From: DASRRB01 sp036732755
Lineage (GTDB): Bacteria; Planctomycetota; B15-G4; SIAN01
NCBI GenBank assembly: GCA_036732755.1
Contig: DAINBU010000002.1
Span: 50,148-114,147 of the forward strand
DNA: 64,000 nt
Direction of reading: 5' to 3'
Shown: in pieces, positions 43,283-53,050 of the stretch
Position numbering within the stretch: the stretch's first letter is position 1
How the letters are laid out: each line of letters begins with the position of its first letter
The notes under the pieces: generated by a model
Told to the model about the DNA's origin: nothing
What the model saw: only the letters and a program-made list of their open reading frames with translations
The model's database searches: none
Program-made: the position numbers and the translations under genes

Positions 43283-45328
43283 ATGTCGTCGAAGTCCTGG
43301 TCCGTCGTCTTGGGCTCCGTCGTCCTCGGATGGTGCGTCAATTCCGCGGCTTCCGGGCAGTCGACCTGGTACGTCGACGACGACACCTGTCCGAGCGTGG
43401 GCACGGGGAGCGCGGCCAATCCGTTCTGCAGCATCCAGGACGGGATCGCGGCAGCGGTCGACGGCGACACCGTCCTCGTCCATCCGGGGACCTACGCCGA
43501 AGTGATCGACTTCCTCGGCAAGGCGATCACCGTCGCCGCCGTCGATCCCGATCCCACCGTGACCGTGATCGACGCGATGGCGTCGGGTCCGGCGGCGTCC
43601 TTCCAGAACGGAGAGACGAGCGCCGCGCAACTCGAGGGGCTCACGCTGACGGGCGGTTCGGGCGTGTCATCCGGCGGAAAGATCGTCGGCGGGAACCTCT
43701 TCGTCACCGGCGCGAGCCCGACGCTCGAGAACCTCGTCGTCCGCGACAACCAAGGCGTCGACACGGGGGGAGGCGCCTGGTTCAACCAATCGAGCGCGCT
43801 CCTCGACGGAGTCGTCTTCCTCAACTGCAACGCCGGGACGGACGGCGGCGGTCTCTACGCGGTCGCTTCATCGCTCGTGATCGATCGCTGCAGGTTCGAG
43901 GCATGCACGGCGACTTCGGAGGGCGGCGGCCTCGCCTTCGAGTCGTGCGCGTCGATCACGATCCGAGACAGCGACGTCACGGGGGGGAACCAGGCTTCCT
44001 ATGCGGGCGGCCTCTACGCGTCGCAGACGTCGCTCGACGTGTCCGGCTGCACGTTCGACGGAAACGTTGCCGACGAGAACTCCGGCGGGGGAATGGGCCT
44101 CATCCTTTGCGACGGCCTCGTGAACGCGTGCTCGTTCACGAACAATTCGGCGCAGCTTGGATACGGCGGCGGGGTCCACGTCTACGGCGACGGGTTGCTC
44201 ACCATCCAGGACTGCGAGTTTCGAACCAACTTCGCCTCGGTGGACGGGAGCCACCTCGGCGTCGAGAACCCCGGAGGCTCGAGCGGTCCGACGATCACCG
44301 GTTGCCGCTGCAGCGACTCGAGCACGTGCGTCTACGTCGCGGGCGCCGCGCTCTTCGAAGACGATGACTTCGCGGGCCTGCCGAACGGCACGGGCGGCGT
44401 CTCCGTTTCCGGTCCCGGCGCGACGCGATTCGTCGGCGTCTCCATCCATGGATTCGACTTCGGGATCACCTTCTACAGCACCGACCTCGCCTCGCTCGAG
44501 CGCAGTCGACTGACGGACAATCTCTACAGCAACCTCGAAGCCTACGACGGAAGCGGCGGCGTCCTGGACTGCCAGCTCTCCGGATCGAGGGTCGGCGCCT
44601 ATTGCGACAACGCGGACTTCCTCTTCGACGGTTGCACGATCACCGGCAATTCCCATCCGGCGAACTTCCCCGGCGGCCTGGCAGCCCTGGGTGCATCGGC
44701 TCCGACGCTCCGCAACTCGATCATCCGCGGCAACAGCCCGTTCGACATCCAGGACGCGACCGGCGGACTCCTGACGGTGGAGTATTGCGACGTCGGCGGC
44801 GGCTGGGCCGGGACCGGCAACATCGACGCCGATCCGCTCTTCGTCAACGCGCCCGCCGGCGACTTCACGTTGCAGGCGACCTCGCCGTGCATCGACACGG
44901 GCGATCCCGCGCTCGTGACGACGAGGCGCGACTGCTTCGGCCGACCCCGCCGCCTCGACGGAGCCCTGGTCCGCTCGGAACGCGTCGACATGGGCGCCTT
45001 CGAATTCGGCGCGATCACGCTCGCCGTTTCCGGCAATGCCACGCCGGGCGGGACGCTCACGATCGACACTTCCGGGAACTCCGCGCTCGTCGTCTTCCTC
45101 ATCGTGGGTCTCGATGCCGCGGAGATCGACCACAAGTTCCTCGGGACCCTCTACGTCGACCTCAGCCCGGCCCTGTTGATCCCATGGAGCTCCCCACCGA
45201 GCTCGATCCAGCAGCAGGTGCCCCCCGGCATTCCCGTTCCTCTGTCGATCCATTTGCAGGAGGTCGGCATCCTGACGTCGAACGGCTCGGGAGCGACGTC
45301 GAACGACGTGGTCGTGACCGTGAAGTAA
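43283..45328 (+). CDS. Secreted right-handed beta-helix protein
   Basis: 681 residues, ATG at 43283 after GAGAAGGAG. Signal peptide about 1-25 (ASG). The front part, TWYVDDDTCPSVGTGS with CSIQDGIAAAVDGDTVLVHP, is the usual start of DUF1565-type beta-helices. It continues with rungs such as GGGLYAVASSLVIDRCRFEA and ends at SPCIDTGDPALV and RVDMGAFEF, common closing motifs. A C-terminal beta module (about 600-681, VPPGIPVPLSIHLQEV) follows. Likely extracellular, possibly sugar-binding; no lyase residues evident. Lone gene. Confidence 0.8.
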   Translation: MSSKSWSVVLGSVVLGWCVNSAASGQSTWYVDDDTCPSVGTGSAANPFCSIQDGIAAAVDGDTVLVHPGTYAEVIDFLGKAITVAAVDPDPTVTVIDAMASGPAASFQNGETSAAQLEGLTLTGGSGVSSGGKIVGGNLFVTGASPTLENLVVRDNQGVDTGGGAWFNQSSALLDGVVFLNCNAGTDGGGLYAVASSLVIDRCRFEACTATSEGGGLAFESCASITIRDSDVTGGNQASYAGGLYASQTSLDVSGCTFDGNVADENSGGGMGLILCDGLVNACSFTNNSAQLGYGGGVHVYGDGLLTIQDCEFRTNFASVDGSHLGVENPGGSSGPTITGCRCSDSSTCVYVAGAALFEDDDFAGLPNGTGGVSVSGPGATRFVGVSIHGFDFGITFYSTDLASLERSRLTDNLYSNLEAYDGSGGVLDCQLSGSRVGAYCDNADFLFDGCTITGNSHPANFPGGLAALGASAPTLRNSIIRGNSPFDIQDATGGLLTVEYCDVGGGWAGTGNIDADPLFVNAPAGDFTLQATSPCIDTGDPALVTTRRDCFGRPRRLDGALVRSERVDMGAFEFGAITLAVSGNATPGGTLTIDTSGNSALVVFLIVGLDAAEIDHKFLGTLYVDLSPALLIPWSSPPSSIQQQVPPGIPVPLSIHLQEVGILTSNGSGATSNDVVVTVK

Positions 45329-45385
45329 GCGTCACCGCTGAGAAGTCTCGAATCGTCGGTGGGTCGCGCGGGGGAGGGGACCGCG

Positions 45386-46960
45386 ATGGCGATCGGAACG
45401 GCGGGCCCGGATTGCATTCGAAACGTCGCGCACCGCTGGCTCGCGGTCGCGACGATGGGCTTCGGAGTCGTGTCGTGCGGCGACCGCGGCGAGTCGCCGC
45501 AAGATGCGGGCGCGCCGCCCGCGGCCGCCGCTCTCGAGAAGGCCGGCGAATCCGGTTCGGCAGACGCCGACCGGCCCGATGACGCGGCGGAGGCTTCCGA
45601 GACCGCGGCGCGCGCGCAAATGCTGGCGCCGGCGACCGGCGATCTCGACGCGCTCGTGAAGCGGCGGTACATCCGCGTGCTCGTCCCGTTGAGCCGGTCG
45701 CTCTACTACCTCGACCGCGGCGAGCAGTTCGGCCTCGCGTACGACGCCGGGAAGCTGTTCGAGGAGTGGCTGAACCTGCGGCTCGGGAGCGGCGTCATCA
45801 AGGTGACGCTCGCCTTCCTGCCGGTCGCGCGCGAGCGGATGCTGCCGATGCTCGCCGAGGGGCGCGGCGACCTCGCGATCGGCAACCTGACCGTCACCGA
45901 CGAGCGCGCGCGCCTCGCCGATTTCGCCGAACCCTTCCTGATCGGAGTCCGCGAGATCGTCGTGACGGCGAAGGACCAGCCGCCGCTGAAGTCGGTCGAC
46001 GACCTCGCGGGTCGCGAGGTCCATGTCCGCAAGTCGAGCAGTCATCAAGGAAGCCTCGTCGCGCTGAACGAGAAGCTGCGAGGCGCCGGTAAGGAGCCGG
46101 TGCGCGTCGTCGAGGCTCCGGCCGACCTCGAGGACGAGGACCTCCTCGAGATGGCCGACGCCGGGCTGATCCCCGCGACCGTCGTCGACAGCCACGTCGC
46201 CGCGATGTGGAAGGAGGTCTACGACGACCTCCGCATCTGCGACGGCGTGAGCGTGCGGGACGGCGGGAGCATCGCGTGGGCCGTGCGCAAGGAGTGCCCG
46301 AAGCTGCTCTCCGAGGTGAGCGCCTTCGCGAAGGAGAACCGCAAGGGCTCGCTCCACTTCAACATGCTCTACAAGAAGTACTTGAAGGGAGGAAAGAAGC
46401 TCGAGCGCGCCGCCGACCCGGCGGAGACGAGGAAGTTCGTCGCGCTGATCGACACCTTCAGGAAGTATGGAGATCAGTACGACCTGCCGTGGCTGCTCGT
46501 CGCCGCGCTCTCGTACCAGGAGTCGCGCTTCGACCAGAGCGCCCATAGCAAGTCAGGCGCGGTCGGCGTGATGCAGCTCCTGCCCACGACGGCCGCCGGT
46601 CCGCCCGTCCAGATCGACGGCGTCGAGACCAGCATCGACGCCAACGTCCATGCCGGCACGAAGTACCTGCGCTTCATCGCCGACAAGCACGTCAACGAAC
46701 CCGAGCTCGACCGGCTCACCCGCGGCCTGTTCATCCTCGCCTCGTACAACGCCGGCCCTTCGCGAATCGCCAAGCTGCGCAAGAAGGCCGCGGCCATGAA
46801 CCTCGACCCCAATCGGTGGTTCGGGAACGTCGAGGTCGTCGTCGCCAGGGACATCGGCCGCGAGACCGTCCAGTACGTCTCCAACATCTACAAGTACTAC
46901 GTGACCTACGGACTGCTCGTCGACCGCATGGTCGCGCGCGGCGAGTTGAAGGGGAACTGA
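45386..46960 (+). CDS. MltF-like lytic transglycosylase with solute-binding domain
   Basis: 524 residues. ATG at 45386 just after a GGGGAGGGGA site; lipoprotein signal with lipobox GVVSC. Solute-binding family 3 domain about 100-325 (RRYIRVLVPLSRSLYYLDRG, LAIGNLTVTDERARLADFAE). Family 1 lytic transglycosylase domain about 355-475 with catalytic glutamate E379 in SYQESRFDQSAHSKSGAVG and the VMQLLP and SYNAGPSRI motifs. Same architecture as E. coli MltF, which cuts peptidoglycan under control of the binding domain. Outer-membrane lipoprotein. The retained enzyme supports a peptidoglycan wall in this organism. Confidence 0.93.
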   Translation: MAIGTAGPDCIRNVAHRWLAVATMGFGVVSCGDRGESPQDAGAPPAAAALEKAGESGSADADRPDDAAEASETAARAQMLAPATGDLDALVKRRYIRVLVPLSRSLYYLDRGEQFGLAYDAGKLFEEWLNLRLGSGVIKVTLAFLPVARERMLPMLAEGRGDLAIGNLTVTDERARLADFAEPFLIGVREIVVTAKDQPPLKSVDDLAGREVHVRKSSSHQGSLVALNEKLRGAGKEPVRVVEAPADLEDEDLLEMADAGLIPATVVDSHVAAMWKEVYDDLRICDGVSVRDGGSIAWAVRKECPKLLSEVSAFAKENRKGSLHFNMLYKKYLKGGKKLERAADPAETRKFVALIDTFRKYGDQYDLPWLLVAALSYQESRFDQSAHSKSGAVGVMQLLPTTAAGPPVQIDGVETSIDANVHAGTKYLRFIADKHVNEPELDRLTRGLFILASYNAGPSRIAKLRKKAAAMNLDPNRWFGNVEVVVARDIGRETVQYVSNIYKYYVTYGLLVDRMVARGELKGN

Positions 46961-47006
46961 AGCCGCCGCTCGCCGACCGACTCGGTCCGGCCGACCGCGA
47001 GCTGCT

Positions 47007-47570
47007 CTACGAACGCGCCGTGAGCCGTGCGCGCAGCGCGGGCAGGTCCTCGTCTCGAACCGCCCGCCGCGGGAGGAAGCCCGTGCGCTGCAGCGAGACC
47101 ACGAATCCGAAGCCGTCGCGCGTCTCCTCGATGCGCAGGATCTCGCGCCAAGGGAGCTTGCTGACCTTGGAGTCTTCGCCGGAGTAGGTGACCTCGAGCC
47201 CGTCATCGTTGATGAGCCAGCGCTGCTCCTGCCGCAGCACCGGAGCGCGATCGAACGTCACCAGCGCCGCGCGCCGTCGCAGCGCCCGAAGCAGCGTCAT
47301 CCAGACGAAACCGCTCGCGACGAGCAACGGGCCGATCCATGCGACCCGCGGATACGAACGCACGAACAAGAGCGGCGTGCCCACGACGATCAACAGCGCC
47401 CCGCCGATCCAGATCCGCGCGCGCAGTTGCGCCCGTCCGCCCGGCTGCGTGATCCAGGGCACGAGCTGCCACCAGATCAGCGGATGCAGGTCGTCGAAGG
47501 CGCGCTTGTGCTCTTCACGGGTGAGCGTGAAGGTGCAGGTGAGGTGATCGTCGGGCCGCGGCTCGCTCAT
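47007..47570 (-). CDS. YcxB-like membrane protein coupled to the helicase
   Basis: 187 residues with two membrane helices at about 52-90 (ARIWIGGALLIVVGTPLLFV, VAWIGPLLVASGFVWMTLL). The soluble C-terminal domain (RWLINDDGLEVTYSGEDSKV, LPWREILRIEETRDGFGFVV, FLPRRAV) matches the YcxB-like pattern. Its ATG overlaps the helicase stop (ATGA), giving translational coupling with no obvious functional link. YcxB-like proteins are of unknown role. It converges on the MltF-like gene, 46 bases away. Confidence 0.75.
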   Translation of the reverse strand: MSEPRPDDHLTCTFTLTREEHKRAFDDLHPLIWWQLVPWITQPGGRAQLRARIWIGGALLIVVGTPLLFVRSYPRVAWIGPLLVASGFVWMTLLRALRRRAALVTFDRAPVLRQEQRWLINDDGLEVTYSGEDSKVSKLPWREILRIEETRDGFGFVVSLQRTGFLPRRAVRDEDLPALRARLTARS

Positions 47571-50500
47571 CCGACTGCGACGTTCCTGCGGCGGCCGGCG
47601 GCGACGCGGTCGTCGGGGGTGAGGATCCCCACGAGGTTCAGCGGATCGGCGGCTGCGACCTCGACGGCGGCGCGCGGCGACTGCTCGTGGTCGCGGCGGA
47701 CCTTGCGCAGCATGGCGATGGACTCGGGCAGCGCGTACTGCTCGCCGTCGAAGCCGGCGATGAAGCGGCCGCCGCGGATCTCGCCGCGCAGCTCGAGGGT
47801 CCGGTAGACGCGCACGAGGTCGCGATACGGGATCGGGATGCGTTCGCGCATGAGGACGCGGCGGAAGACGACGCCCCAACGCTTCAACAATTGTCGCGCG
47901 ACGAACTCGACGTGCGCCGGAGTGAACGTCCGCGCCTCGGCGGGCGCGGCGTCCTCGCGGCGGAAGCGGCTCCAGCGGCCGACGGTCAGGACCGGCAGGC
48001 GGCGGCGGCTCGGCGGGACGATCAGCTGGCGCAGCGCGCCGTAGCTGTCGCAGGTGATCGCGCCGCGCGCGACGAGCTCCTGCAGGCCCGACTCGAAGTG
48101 CGACTCGAGCAGGCGCGCCGCCTTCTGCAGGTCGCGCGGGAACATCGCGCCGTGCTGGTCGAGGGCCGCGAGCAGGTCGCGCGCGGAGCCGGAGATCTCC
48201 TCGTAAGCCGGCGGCGCGGTGAGCTCCATCCAGTGCGGGAGCTCGGCGCGCGGCAGCAGGCAGATCGGCGTCGTCCGGATCGGCGCCGCGCCTCCGCCCC
48301 ACAGCCGGCCCCACGCGATCTCGCCCGAGAGCGCGAGCTGGTCGAGCCACTCGCGCCGGAACGTCCGCATCCGGCGCGGCAGCACCTGCGACTCCCACGC
48401 GGCGGCGGGCACCTCGAAGCCCGCGAGCTGCTGCACCAAGGTCAGCAGCCCCTGCGGCCCGTCGACCTGGTCCTTGTCGTCGCCGTCCTCGCCCCCAGCA
48501 CCCAGGTGCTGCCACTTCGCGAGGAAGCGCAGGAAGACCGCGGCGCTGACCGGCTCGATCTCCTTGCGCAGTTTCTCGAGCGTGTAGCGGTGGATGCGCG
48601 CGAGGAGCCGGCGCTCGCACCAGTGGGCTTTTCCGTGCACCCGCGTGCGCAGCACGACGCCCTGCTGCTCGAGCGTGTAGAGCGCGGCCGAGTTCTCGCG
48701 CGACTCCGCGATCGGGCCGAGCGCTTCGAGGCGCCCCTTCCACATCGCGACGGGGTCGCGCGTCGAGTCGGCAGCGAGCCAGCGGCCGCCGCGTTCCTCG
48801 ACCGGCTCCTCGTGGACGACACGGCGCGCCGCCGCGAGCTCGTCGAGCCAGCGCCGCCACGGCGCCGCCTCCTCGTCCGTCACCCAGCCCATCCAGCCGA
48901 GCGCCTCGTGCACCTCCTCCGCGCTCTCCGGCGTCGGCCACGCCTCGGATCGCACCTGCGCGACGGCATCGGGGTCGAGCGCGCCGATCGTGTCGGCATC
49001 CTCCTTCTCGAGGACGTGCCGCTGCAGGACCGCCTGCGTGCGCCGCTCCTCGAGCGGCGCATCGTCGAGGAAGCCGTACGGCTTGATGGCGAGGATGCTG
49101 CGCGCGAAGGCCGACGGCTCGGCCGTGTCGACGGCGACGCGCTCGATCGTCTTCTCGTGCAGCCCGCGCACGACCGCGAGGAAGCCGTCGACGTCGAGCA
49201 CCTCGTGCAGGCAGTCCTCGACCGTCTGGCGCACGATCGGATGGTCGTAGGGCACCGGGATGTCACCGGGCGGCAGCGTCTCTCCGCACGCGATCACCTG
49301 CGGGAACGCCGCCGCGAGCCGGTCCTCCGAGCGCATCCGCTGCAGCGGCGCCGGCACGCGCTTGCCGTCCTTCATGCGCTCCATCAGGAGGCTGCGCGTG
49401 AGGTTCCAGCGCCAGCGCGTCGTGAACATCGGCTGCGCGAGCAGCGCCTGGATCAGGAGCTCGCGCGCGCCGTCGGGGTGGAGGTAGTCGAAGACCTCCT
49501 CCAGCGGGAAGCTGTGCATGGTCCCGAGCGAGATCACGACCGCGTCCTCGTTCGCGGCCGCCTGCAGCTCGAAGCCGAAGCCGCGGCAGAAGCGTTTGCG
49601 CAGCGCGAGCCCGAGCGCGCGATTCACGCGGCCGCCGAACGGCGCGTGCAGGACCATCTGCATGCCGCCGCTCTCGTCGAAGAAACGCTCCGCGACGATG
49701 CGCGTCGTGGTCGGCACGGCGCCGAGCACGGCGAGGCCGGCGCCGATCTGGTCGGCGACCTGCCCGGCGGCGGGAAGCGGCAAGTGGCTCCGCTTCGCGA
49801 CGGCCTCCGCGGCGAGCGTGCGGCGCTCCTCGCGCGGCTTCTGGTCGCGCTTCGCCTGCGCGAGCACGTCGGCGCAGAGCTCGCGCACCTGCGAGATCTG
49901 CGCGGAGAGCTCGGGCGTGCGCGACGGCGCCTCGCCGATCCAGAAGGGCAGCGTCGGCGGCGCGCCGCGCGCGTCGACCACGCGCAGCGTGCCCTTTTCC
50001 TGACGCACGATGCGCCAGCTCGCGTTGCCGAGCTGGAAGACGTCGCCGTGGTTCGCCTCGATGGCGAAGTCCTCGTTCACGGTCCCGACGAAGGTCGCTT
50101 CCGGCTCCTGCAGCACCTGCCAGTCGGCGACGTCGGGGATCGCGCCGCCCGACTGGATCGCCGTCATGCGGGCGCGCTTGGTCGCGAGGAGTCGCCCGCC
50201 GACGCCGTCGCGATGGAGGAGCGCGTGGCGGCCGTCGGTGTGGAGCTTCACGACCGCGTCGAAGTCCGCGCGCGTCAGCTCGCGGTAGGGCCACGCGCGG
50301 CGGCACGCGTCGAAGAGGCCGCTCTCGGTCCACGCCCCGCCGACGCACGCCGCGACGATCTGCTGCGCGAGGATGTCGAGCGGCGCGCGCGGCTGCGGCG
50401 TGCGGTCGAGCTCGCCCTCGTGCAGCGCCTTCATGAGGCCGGCCGCTTCCGAGAGCTCGTCGAGCGTGAGCGGGAAGAGGCGGCCCTTGGGGACCTTGCG

Positions 50501-51574
50501 GATCATGTGGCCCGAGCGGCCGATGCGCTGGAGAAAGGTCGCGATGGTGCGCGTCGCTCCGATCTGGATGGCGAGGTCGACGTCGCCCACGTCGATGCCG
50601 AGCTCGAGCGACGACGTCGCGACGATCGCCTTCAGCTGGCCAGCCTTGAGTTTCTGCTCGGTGTCGAGGCGCCGCTCGCGCGAGAGGCTCGAGTGGTGGC
50701 AGCCGACCTGGTCCTCGCCGAGGAGGTTCGAGAGCTGGGCGGAGACGCGCTCCGCGAGCTTGCGCGTATTGACGAAGACGAGCGTCGTCTTGTGTTCGCG
50801 CACGAGCTCGGCGACGCGCCGGTAGATCTCGCCCCAGACTTCGTGGCTGCAGATGACTTGCAATTCGGAGGGCGGCAGCTCGACCGCGACGTCCATCGCT
50901 CGATAGGTGCCCGCGTCGACCAGCGCGCACTCGCGGCCGGCGCCGACCAGGAAGCGCGCGACGTCGGACAGGGGCTTCTGCGTCGCGGACAATCCGATGC
51001 GCTGGAATTCACCTGCAAGTGCGACGAGGCGTTCGAGTGAAAGCGCGAGGTGACTCCCACGCTTGTCGCCGACCACGGCGTGCACCTCGTCGACGATGAC
51101 CGTCTTCACCGTCGCGAGGACCTTCCGGCCCCCTCCCGACGTGAGGAGCAGGTAGAGCGACTCGGGCGTCGTGACGAGCACGTGAGGCGGCCGGCGCTTC
51201 ATCGCCTCGCGGTCCTTCTGCGGCGTGTCGCCGGTCCGGACCAGGACGCGGACTTCGGGCAGCGACGGGTCGATTTCACGCAGCCGGGCGAGCGGCGCGG
51301 CGAGGTTCTTCTGGACGTCGTTGCTCAGCGCCCGCAGCGGTGAGACGTAGAGGATCTGCGTCTCATCCCGGAGTGAACTTCCCTGCTTCAGCAGCCCATC
51401 GAGCGCCCAGAGGAACGCCGCGAGCGTCTTGCCCGAGCCGGTCGGCGCCGCGATCAGCGTGTGCTCGCCGGTCGCGATCCTCGGCCAGCCGAGGACCTGC
51501 GCCGAGGTCGGCTCGCCGAGGGTGTCGGCGAACCAGCGCTGCACGGTCGGATGGAAGGTGGCCAGCGGCGACAT
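47567..51574 (-). CDS. lhr: Lhr-type ATP-dependent DNA helicase, long form
   Basis: 1335 residues. RecA core with Walker A APTGSGKT (about 43-50), Walker B DEVH, motif III SATQ, and the second core domain (SSLELGIDVGDVDLAIQIG, RIGRSGH). Then the winged-helix and Lhr-specific domains, continuing as the large C-terminal extension of bacterial Lhr (FLRFLAKWQHLG, MELTAPPAYEEISGSARDLL, FRRVLMRERIPIPYRDLV). E. coli Lhr is longer (about 1538 residues); this one has both core and most of the extension. Acts as a 3'-5' helicase in DNA repair. No nuclease gene beside it; the partner is a YcxB-like membrane protein. Confidence 0.93.
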   Translation of the reverse strand: MSPLATFHPTVQRWFADTLGEPTSAQVLGWPRIATGEHTLIAAPTGSGKTLAAFLWALDGLLKQGSSLRDETQILYVSPLRALSNDVQKNLAAPLARLREIDPSLPEVRVLVRTGDTPQKDREAMKRRPPHVLVTTPESLYLLLTSGGGRKVLATVKTVIVDEVHAVVGDKRGSHLALSLERLVALAGEFQRIGLSATQKPLSDVARFLVGAGRECALVDAGTYRAMDVAVELPPSELQVICSHEVWGEIYRRVAELVREHKTTLVFVNTRKLAERVSAQLSNLLGEDQVGCHHSSLSRERRLDTEQKLKAGQLKAIVATSSLELGIDVGDVDLAIQIGATRTIATFLQRIGRSGHMIRKVPKGRLFPLTLDELSEAAGLMKALHEGELDRTPQPRAPLDILAQQIVAACVGGAWTESGLFDACRRAWPYRELTRADFDAVVKLHTDGRHALLHRDGVGGRLLATKRARMTAIQSGGAIPDVADWQVLQEPEATFVGTVNEDFAIEANHGDVFQLGNASWRIVRQEKGTLRVVDARGAPPTLPFWIGEAPSRTPELSAQISQVRELCADVLAQAKRDQKPREERRTLAAEAVAKRSHLPLPAAGQVADQIGAGLAVLGAVPTTTRIVAERFFDESGGMQMVLHAPFGGRVNRALGLALRKRFCRGFGFELQAAANEDAVVISLGTMHSFPLEEVFDYLHPDGARELLIQALLAQPMFTTRWRWNLTRSLLMERMKDGKRVPAPLQRMRSEDRLAAAFPQVIACGETLPPGDIPVPYDHPIVRQTVEDCLHEVLDVDGFLAVVRGLHEKTIERVAVDTAEPSAFARSILAIKPYGFLDDAPLEERRTQAVLQRHVLEKEDADTIGALDPDAVAQVRSEAWPTPESAEEVHEALGWMGWVTDEEAAPWRRWLDELAAARRVVHEEPVEERGGRWLAADSTRDPVAMWKGRLEALGPIAESRENSAALYTLEQQGVVLRTRVHGKAHWCERRLLARIHRYTLEKLRKEIEPVSAAVFLRFLAKWQHLGAGGEDGDDKDQVDGPQGLLTLVQQLAGFEVPAAAWESQVLPRRMRTFRREWLDQLALSGEIAWGRLWGGGAAPIRTTPICLLPRAELPHWMELTAPPAYEEISGSARDLLAALDQHGAMFPRDLQKAARLLESHFESGLQELVARGAITCDSYGALRQLIVPPSRRRLPVLTVGRWSRFRREDAAPAEARTFTPAHVEFVARQLLKRWGVVFRRVLMRERIPIPYRDLVRVYRTLELRGEIRGGRFIAGFDGEQYALPESIAMLRKVRRDHEQSPRAAVEVAAADPLNLVGILTPDDRVAAGRRRNVAVG

Positions 51575-51719
51575 GAGGAGCGGAACCGTACGAAACTAGA
51601 ACAGGGTTGGGTAGGGGGGCGGAAGGGTGAATCGCGCGGGCGTCGCGTCATTCCCGACGACGCCATTCACGGGAGACATCCCTACCCTCCCACCTCCCGA
51701 AATCTCAAGAGGTATCGCG

Positions 51720-52604
51720 ATGGCTGCCCGCATCCGCATTCTCGCCACCCTGTTCCTGTCCATTCCGGCCTTCGCGACGCCGACTCCCGCGCAGACCTAC
51801 CTCGGCCCCACTCCCTACCTCAGCAAGAGCGACAGTCCGCTCCGGCTGACGAAGGCGGCGCTCGACGATCTCGAGGACGGGGTGCTCGACATTCCCGGCG
51901 TGTCGTTCGACCACGGCGCCGTGTACGGACCGGCGGGCAATTGCGATTCGGTGGACGCGGACGACGGCGCGATCGACGGCAGCGGTACGGCGGGCCACTC
52001 GTTCTTCTACGGCGCCGGGGCGACCGGCATCAAGTTCAAGTTCGACGATGCGGTGATCGGCAGCTTCCCGACGAGCGCGGGCATCGTGTGGACCGACGGC
52101 GGCGCGTTCTGCAACGTCAACTTCGAGGCGTTCGACGCGGGCGGCGCATCGCTCGGAGTGTTCGGCCCGTTCGCGATCGCGGACGGCGGCAACGCCGGCA
52201 CGACGGCGGAGGACCGTTTCTTCGGGATCGCGCATCGCCAGGGGATCTCGGCGATCAAGATGTCGAACACGAGCGGCGGCATCGAGGTCGACCACGTCCA
52301 GTACAGCGTGGGCGCGCTGTCGCTCGAGGCGAACGACACGACGCTCTCCGCCAACGACTCCCTCACGCTCACCGTCGCCGGCGGCCAGGCGAGCGCGCCC
52401 GCGATGATGGTCGCACTCGGCGTGAACGGCGCGCCGATCTTCATCCCGATCTACTCGTCCACGTTCGACGGCGCCGGCGAGCTCGCGCTCAGCACCACCG
52501 TCCCGTCCGGCCTCGCCGGCATCACCCTCGACCTCGTCGGTCTCGGCATCGTCGCCTCGGGCAAGCCGAAGTTCAGCAACGAGGTGCAGCTGGTCTTCAA
52601 CTGA
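51720..52604 (+). CDS. Secreted beta-rich protein with C-terminal module
   Basis: 294 residues with ATG at 51720 after AAGAGG. Signal peptide about 1-24 (ends TPAQ). The N-terminal domain is beta-rich (LDDLEDGVLDIPGVSFDHGA, GTAGHSFFYGAGATGIKFKF) and resembles PEP-CTERM-type or jelly-roll domains, but no anchor motif is present. The C-terminal module from about residue 198 (LSANDSLTLTVAGGQ, TTVPSGLAGITLDLVGLG) is like that of neighbouring secreted proteins. Function unknown. Ends two bases before a hairpin at the convergent boundary. Confidence 0.7.
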   Translation: MAARIRILATLFLSIPAFATPTPAQTYLGPTPYLSKSDSPLRLTKAALDDLEDGVLDIPGVSFDHGAVYGPAGNCDSVDADDGAIDGSGTAGHSFFYGAGATGIKFKFDDAVIGSFPTSAGIVWTDGGAFCNVNFEAFDAGGASLGVFGPFAIADGGNAGTTAEDRFFGIAHRQGISAIKMSNTSGGIEVDHVQYSVGALSLEANDTTLSANDSLTLTVAGGQASAPAMMVALGVNGAPIFIPIYSSTFDGAGELALSTTVPSGLAGITLDLVGLGIVASGKPKFSNEVQLVFN

Positions 52605-52605
52605 T

Positions 52606-52624
52606 CGCGGGGACGATCCCCGCG
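52606..52624. terminator. Short hairpin between convergent genes
   Basis: Eight-base perfect arms around a CGA loop, two bases after the stop codon of the secreted protein and 15 bases from the end of the PIN toxin gene. No T run follows on either strand, so it would be a weak or Rho-assisted bidirectional terminator. Confidence 0.4.
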
Positions 52625-52639
52625 TGCCCGCTCGCTCGA

Positions 52640-53050
52640 TCAGGTCGCCATTTCCAGGAATCGCTCGGGCGAGAGCGCGATCTGCGGAAACGCGCGCAGG
52701 ACGTCCCGATCCGAAGTCACGAGCGACGTCCTGAGGTACTGGGCGAGTGCGACGAATTCACAGTCGTAGGCGGAGCAAGGCGACGTCGCGACGAGCTGGA
52801 AAACGCGCTCCGTCGGCACGGTGAATTGTCGCCCTTCCAGGAGCTCTGCCGCGAGCTGATGGATCTCCACCGCCTGCTCGACGGAGATCTCCTTGCGCCG
52901 CAACGCCCGCGCGAGGACGTTGGCGAATTCGCTGCGCCAGTGGATCGGCGCGGACCACTCGTGGTCGCGGAGGTAGACCGCACGGGCGACGTCCGTGTGC
53001 TCGCCGCCGCGCAGCAAGTACGCGATGAGGTTGGTGTCCACGACGATCAC
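52640..53050 (-). CDS. VapC/FitB-type PIN-domain toxin
   Basis: 136 residues, GTG start overlapping the antitoxin stop (GTGA). PIN domain acidic residues are present: D5 in VIVVDTNLIAYLL, E41 in WRSEFANVLARAL, D96 in AYDCEFVALAQ and D114 in TSDRDVL. Length and motifs match type II VapC ribonuclease toxins. The partner just upstream is a ribbon-helix-helix antitoxin, so the pair is FitAB-like. RNA target unknown. Confidence 0.92.
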   Translation of the reverse strand: MIVVDTNLIAYLLRGGEHTDVARAVYLRDHEWSAPIHWRSEFANVLARALRRKEISVEQAVEIHQLAAELLEGRQFTVPTERVFQLVATSPCSAYDCEFVALAQYLRTSLVTSDRDVLRAFPQIALSPERFLEMAT

